A DNA stretch of 12,615 bases from Betaproteobacteria bacterium. GTDB taxonomy: Bacteria > Pseudomonadota > Gammaproteobacteria > Burkholderiales > Thiobacillaceae. A program made the position numbers and the translations under genes. The stretch is taken from assembly GCA_020049245.1 (NCBI GenBank), contig JAIFLB010000015.1:1-12615 (forward strand), in the 5' to 3' direction. This document shows positions 9,419-12,615 of this stretch, piece by piece (position 1 is the first letter of the stretch; every line of letters begins with the position of its first letter). Under the pieces are notes generated by a model that did no database searches, was not told the DNA's origin, and saw only the letters and a program-made list of their open reading frames with translations.

Positions 9419-10350
9419 CTGCGTCGATCCTTGCGCTCGATCTGGCTGCGCAATCGCTGATATTCCCGCTCCAGTTCAATCACCGGCTGTAGTTCGGTGG
9501 GGTAGGCAATATCCAGACGATCGATCTTGAAGATATCAAGCAACTGGCGGCCGCGCGGATAGGTATGCAGGGTGCGCATGATGCGAACCGTGCGCTGGCG
9601 CAGGGCGGCATCCACCCGGGTGCTGTAGAAGGCGAAGAACAGGCTGCGCAGTGGAAATTCCGTCAATTTGCGGATGGACTGACCCAGTTGCGGGTTCATC
9701 TCGACCGCCACATCGTGGCCGTAACCGTAGACTTGGGCCAGATCGGCCTTGCCGAAAAATACCCGCATCAGGGCCTGGTTGCTGGTGCTGACGCGCTGGA
9801 TGTCGGAGAAGACTTCACGGCAAGGACGCTGGTGGTGGCGCAGGCAGAGCGTCTCCAGATACAGCTCGCCTGCCTGGTCTTCCTCCAGCAAAACAATGCG
9901 CTTGCCGGCGAGATCAGCCAGGTTATTTACGCCGCTTGCCTTGCTGCTGAACAACATCAGATTCCAGCCGCCCTTCATGATCGTCGCATAGCCTTCTGCC
10001 AGATCTTCCAGCTTGTACTGGCGAACCAGGGTAATGGCATCTGCGCTGATGCCGTCGATCTTGCCGGCGAGGAAGTCCTGGCGCATCTCGACCGTGTCAT
10101 CGTAGTGGATGATCTGGACCGGAACCTGAAATTTTTTCGCCAATTCCAGCGCCCAAAGATCGAAGGTGCCGCGCACATCGTCACGACTCCATTCCCGGCG
10201 CGCGCCGGCATAAAAGCCCAGTCGAATACTTTCTTCAGCGGCGGCTGAGGAGACAGACTTGGAAGTGGCTGCGTGCGTTGCCGGCAGCAGCAACAGCGTC
10301 AATGCAAAAATGAAAGCGATGCGGGTGGGCGCGGTAAACAGACGCTTCAT
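9415..10350 (-). CDS. PhnD-like periplasmic binding protein, class A (A3)
   Basis: An exported binding-protein paralogue of 311 residues. Signal peptide 1-27 (cleavage after ATHA), then a Ser/Ala-rich linker to about residue 41. Lobe 1 begins IRLGFYAGARREWSRDDV. The class A signature SADAITLVRQYKLEDLAEGY spans about 102-121. The cysteine pair is C169/C177 in LETLCLRHHQRPC, followed by MRVFFGKADL, NPQ (219-221), RGRQLLDIFKIDRL (266-279) and a strongly basic end (KDRRR). At the cysteine region it is closer to the partial class A protein at the right edge than to the class A protein at 11234-12154. Both ends overlap neighbours by the four bases ATGA. Only a weak GAGA stands before its start, so it probably depends on read-through coupling from the class B gene upstream (inference). 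Ligand unknown; no permease or ATPase partner is seen. Confidence 0.87.
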   Translation of the reverse strand: MKRLFTAPTRIAFIFALTLLLLPATHAATSKSVSSAAAEESIRLGFYAGARREWSRDDVRGTFDLWALELAKKFQVPVQIIHYDDTVEMRQDFLAGKIDGISADAITLVRQYKLEDLAEGYATIMKGGWNLMLFSSKASGVNNLADLAGKRIVLLEEDQAGELYLETLCLRHHQRPCREVFSDIQRVSTSNQALMRVFFGKADLAQVYGYGHDVAVEMNPQLGQSIRKLTEFPLRSLFFAFYSTRVDAALRQRTVRIMRTLHTYPRGRQLLDIFKIDRLDIAYPTELQPVIELEREYQRLRSQIERKDRRR

Positions 10351-11237
10351 TTCTTTCTCGTCATGCCGGCGCGGCGCAACTCATGGTATTCGCGCAGCAG
10401 CGCCCAGTATGGCCGCAAGGCTTCGGCATCGACCGGCTCAAGATAGTCGGTCTTGAACAGTTCCAGGATTTGCCGGCCGCGCGGGGTTTTCATCGTTTCC
10501 GTCACCGAGTGCAGGATCAGGTTGCGATAGCTGTCCTGGGTATGCCGGGTCATGATGCCGAACATCAACGCTTTCGCTTTCCAATCAAGCAGCACCTGCA
10601 AGTGTTGCCCGACCTGCGGATTCAGTTCATTCGCGGTGCGCAAGGTGGCCAGGCTGACCAGCGCGGCGTCGGCGCGACCGAAAAAGACGTTGTAGACGGA
10701 ATGGATGTCGCGCTTTTCCTCTTTCACTTGCAGGAAATCACGGCACGCCATGCCGGCCGCTTTGATGCACTGGACTTCCAGGAAGATGTCGGACAGGCGA
10801 TCGTTGCTCAAGCGGGACAGGCGTTTGTTGCGCAAGTCGGCAAAGTGCTTGATGCCGGAGGTGTTTGACACCAGCAATACGATGCCTTCATCGACGCCCT
10901 TGTTGCGACGGGCATAGCCGGATCGAATCTCTTCCGGTGTAAAAACCTCGGCCAGTTCCATGCCCGGGCCGCTGAAGAAGTTCATCTCGGCGCGGTCCAG
11001 CGCCTGCCGCATGGCAGCAATGTCGGCGTAGGTCGCGGTGGTGACGATCAGGCCAAGGGGTTTGCCAATTTCTGTCACCCAGATGCCGAGGCTGACTTTC
11101 AAGTCGGCCTGATTGGCGTCACGGATGGCAGGCAGATAAAAACCCAGCTTCAACGGCTCTTGCGGGGTCGCGGCGAGGGCCTGCGATGCCTGCAAGCCAG
11201 CCAGGAGCAGCAACAGGATCAGGCGCCCGAGATTCAT
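10347..11237 (-). CDS. PhnD-like periplasmic binding protein, class B (B1)
   Basis: An exported class B paralogue of 296 residues. Signal peptide 1-22 (cleavage after ALA, before ATPQEP). The lobe 1 opening LGFYLPAIRDANQADL nearly matches the 8543-9418 protein, as does the class B signature SGPGMELAEVFTPEEI (about 89-104). Further on are HFADLRNKRLSRLSNDRLSDIFLE, the cysteine pair C157/C165, VFFGRADAALVS, ELNPQVGQHLQVLLDWK (from about 204), RGRQILELFKTDYLEPVD (253-270) and the basic tail MTRKK. The start has AAGGA nine bases upstream and overlaps the preceding stop (ATGA). The close match to the other class B gene, with a class A gene before each, points to duplication of an A-B gene pair. 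Role inferred as ligand receptor for the kinases downstream; it might instead serve a transporter encoded elsewhere. Confidence 0.88.
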   Translation of the reverse strand: MNLGRLILLLLLAGLQASQALAATPQEPLKLGFYLPAIRDANQADLKVSLGIWVTEIGKPLGLIVTTATYADIAAMRQALDRAEMNFFSGPGMELAEVFTPEEIRSGYARRNKGVDEGIVLLVSNTSGIKHFADLRNKRLSRLSNDRLSDIFLEVQCIKAAGMACRDFLQVKEEKRDIHSVYNVFFGRADAALVSLATLRTANELNPQVGQHLQVLLDWKAKALMFGIMTRHTQDSYRNLILHSVTETMKTPRGRQILELFKTDYLEPVDAEALRPYWALLREYHELRRAGMTRKK

Positions 11238-12154
11238 GGCTTGCGTTCCTTGCGCCTGGCCTCGGTTCTCAGTACCCGGTATTCCCGCTCCAGTTGATAA
11301 AACGGCTTCAACATGATGGGTTCGGCTCTGATCACACGGTCCGTCTTGAATACATCCAGCATCTGGCGACCACGCGGTTCCAGATGCATGGTTTCAATGG
11401 TGCGCAGCGCGAAGCGCTGGAACTCGGGCGAAACCTTGCTGTTGAAGAAGCCAAAAAACTGGGTTTCAAAACTCAGCTTTTCCACCAGTTCGCCCGCCTT
11501 CCGCAGTTGCGGATTGAGTTCGATGGCGGTTTCGTAGCCGTGTTGATTGACCAGGGAAAAGTCGACCTGCTTGAACAACAGTCGCGACACCGCTTGATGG
11601 TTGTTTGGTACCGCGACAAAGGTGACGGGTACGGCTGCGCACTCCTTGCCGGTACGCTGTAGACACAGCGTTTCCAGATAGGTGGAGGAGACATCGTCGT
11701 CCTCCAGCCTGGCAATGGTTTTGCCTGCCAGTTGCGAGATACCGCCGCCGCCCGGGCGGCCGAACAGAAGCAGTGAGGCGCTGGTGGGCAGCTTGGCGGT
11801 GAAGCCCGAGGCCAATTCCTCTACTTTGAAATGGCGCACGAAGGTCATCGCGTCGGCAATCACCAGGTTGATCTGGCCGGTGTCGAAGTCATGCCGCAGC
11901 ACATCGACGTCGGAATAGAAGCGGACTGTGGAAGGCACCTGGAATTTGCGCACCAATTCCTCATTCCAGACTTCGAGCGAGGCACGCACATCGGAGCGAT
12001 TCAGATCGCGCGCAATCTTCATGTACATGCCCAGGCGTGCCGTTTCGGCGGTTGGTGCGGCCCAGGCCGGCTGCAGCGTGCCGCCCAACAGGGATACACC
12101 CAGAAGTAACGTGCACAACTGCAGGCGTAGTTGCCAGCGAAGTCCGCTTTTCAT
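11234..12154 (-). CDS. PhnD-like periplasmic binding protein, class A (A2)
   Basis: An exported class A paralogue of 306 residues. Signal peptide 1-32 (basic start, hydrophobic core, cleavage after PAWA). Lobe 1 opens ARLGMYMKIARDLNRSDV. The class A signature IADAMTFVRHFKVEELASGF spans about 99-118. A glycine run (GRPGGGGIS, 132-140) sits where the paralogues have no such run. The cysteine pair is C164/C172 in LETLCLQRTGKEC, followed by ELNPQL (212-217), RGRQMLDVFKTDRV (261-274) and a basic end. It is the most diverged class A copy: the FGKAD strand of the others reads FKQVD here. Its ATG overlaps the stop of the gene at the right edge, with GGAG six bases upstream, and its stop overlaps the class B start. 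The altered pocket-side residues suggest a different ligand from the other class A proteins (inference). Confidence 0.87.
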   Translation of the reverse strand: MKSGLRWQLRLQLCTLLLGVSLLGGTLQPAWAAPTAETARLGMYMKIARDLNRSDVRASLEVWNEELVRKFQVPSTVRFYSDVDVLRHDFDTGQINLVIADAMTFVRHFKVEELASGFTAKLPTSASLLLFGRPGGGGISQLAGKTIARLEDDDVSSTYLETLCLQRTGKECAAVPVTFVAVPNNHQAVSRLLFKQVDFSLVNQHGYETAIELNPQLRKAGELVEKLSFETQFFGFFNSKVSPEFQRFALRTIETMHLEPRGRQMLDVFKTDRVIRAEPIMLKPFYQLEREYRVLRTEARRKERKP

Positions 12155-12615
12155 CGTGCGCTCCGTTTGCCCGCAGCGACCGGCAGCAAGGCTTCGTATT
12201 CCGACAGCAACTCATAGAAGGGGCGCAGTTCATCGCTGCCAACCAGTTCGAGCCGGTCGAGTTTGAATATCTCCAGTACCTGCCGGCCGCGCACATCCTG
12301 GTGCATGTTGGGTATCCGCTGCAGGCTGTGCTTGCGCATTTTCGGGTTGATCCTGCTGTTGAAGAGTCCGTAGTAACTGCTCTTGATCGGGAACCGGGTC
12401 AGTTCCATCGCTACCCGGCCGACCTGCGGGTTCAGTTCACGCGCGGTTTCGAAACCATTACGCTTGCTCAGCACCACATCGGCTTTGCCAAACACCAGGC
12501 GCAGGATCAACTGGTTGCTGTTGGCCACTGTTTCGATGCCGCTGAACACTTTTGCACAGGGGCGTTGGAAGTGGCGCAAACACAGGGTTTCCAGATAAAC
12601 CTCGGACAATTCATC
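12151..12615 (-). CDS. PhnD-like periplasmic binding protein, class A (A1), N-terminal part outside window
   Basis: The last 154 residues of a further paralogue; the frame is open through the right edge, so the first Met visible in it is internal. The visible part starts just before the cysteine motif (YLETLCLRHFQRPC, C-x7-C) and includes LRLVFGKADVVLS, ELNPQVG, RGRQVLEIFKLDRLEL, LRPFYELLSEYEAL and a basic end. LETLCLRH-QRPC and FGKAD are shared with the class A protein at 9415-10350, which is therefore its closer relative in this region. The stop overlaps the next start as ATGA. It is the most upstream gene seen of the operon-like run. The signal peptide, first lobe and promoter are not visible. 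Confidence 0.85.
   Translation of the reverse strand, partial: DELSEVYLETLCLRHFQRPCAKVFSGIETVANSNQLILRLVFGKADVVLSKRNGFETARELNPQVGRVAMELTRFPIKSSYYGLFNSRINPKMRKHSLQRIPNMHQDVRGRQVLEIFKLDRLELVGSDELRPFYELLSEYEALLPVAAGKRSAR

Noticed and set aside
9565..10248. 227-codon + strand frame opposite class A gene A3
   Set aside because: It is antisense to a well-supported binding-protein gene, has no start-site support and no recognisable domain.
8936..12585. Haem-binding CXXCH or metal-binding site at the cysteine pair
   Set aside because: The spacing is C-x7-C with no His after the second Cys in any copy, and the residues between vary.
8543..12615. Phosphonate uptake operon (phnD-type)
   Set aside because: There are five paralogues, no PhnC or PhnE homologue and no phosphonate-degradation gene. 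The downstream partners are kinases.

Overview
The window looks like moderately GC-rich proteobacterial DNA. My best guess is a betaproteobacterium, because of the FeoB type, the many histidine kinases of the HQWRQPL H-box class, and the Sec-exported binding proteins without lipoboxes. This rests on gene content and base composition only. No rRNA, tRNA, CRISPR array, integrase or insertion sequence is visible.

Layout. (1) 3-1229, + strand: the C-terminal membrane part of a ferrous-iron transporter FeoB, cut by the window edge. (2) 1374-3464, + strand: a soluble hybrid histidine kinase with the order REC - HisKA - HATPase - REC - Hpt. (3) 12615 down to 3540, - strand: a compact run of eight genes that converges on the hybrid kinase. 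In transcription order it encodes five PhnD-like periplasmic substrate-binding proteins (the first cut by the window edge), a HAMP histidine kinase, one ABC_sub_bind (PF04392-type) periplasmic binding protein, and a polytopic Cache-type histidine kinase. The promoter of this run lies beyond the right edge.

Main result. The - strand run looks like a multi-receptor sensory operon and not a transport operon. Five paralogous binding proteins and a sixth of another family sit next to two sensor kinases, and the window holds no ABC ATPase or permease. The first six genes are chained by five ATGA stop/start overlaps, the last of which joins the binding-protein array to the HAMP kinase. The five paralogues fall into two classes in the order A-A-B-A-B (my labels). 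All five keep a C-x7-C cysteine pair, an NPQ motif and a C-terminal RG(R/K)Q..(E/D).FK.D motif. The two kinases have different sensor halves but near-identical, gap-free kinase cores, so a kinase module was duplicated and joined to two binding-protein systems.

Likely workings (inference): the periplasmic proteins bind small ligands, or are redox-sensed through the cysteine pair, and dock on the periplasmic domains of the two kinases. The kinases phosphorylate an unseen response regulator, and/or the receiver domains of the adjacent multistep hybrid kinase. No DNA-binding or other output regulator lies in the window, so the output is unknown.
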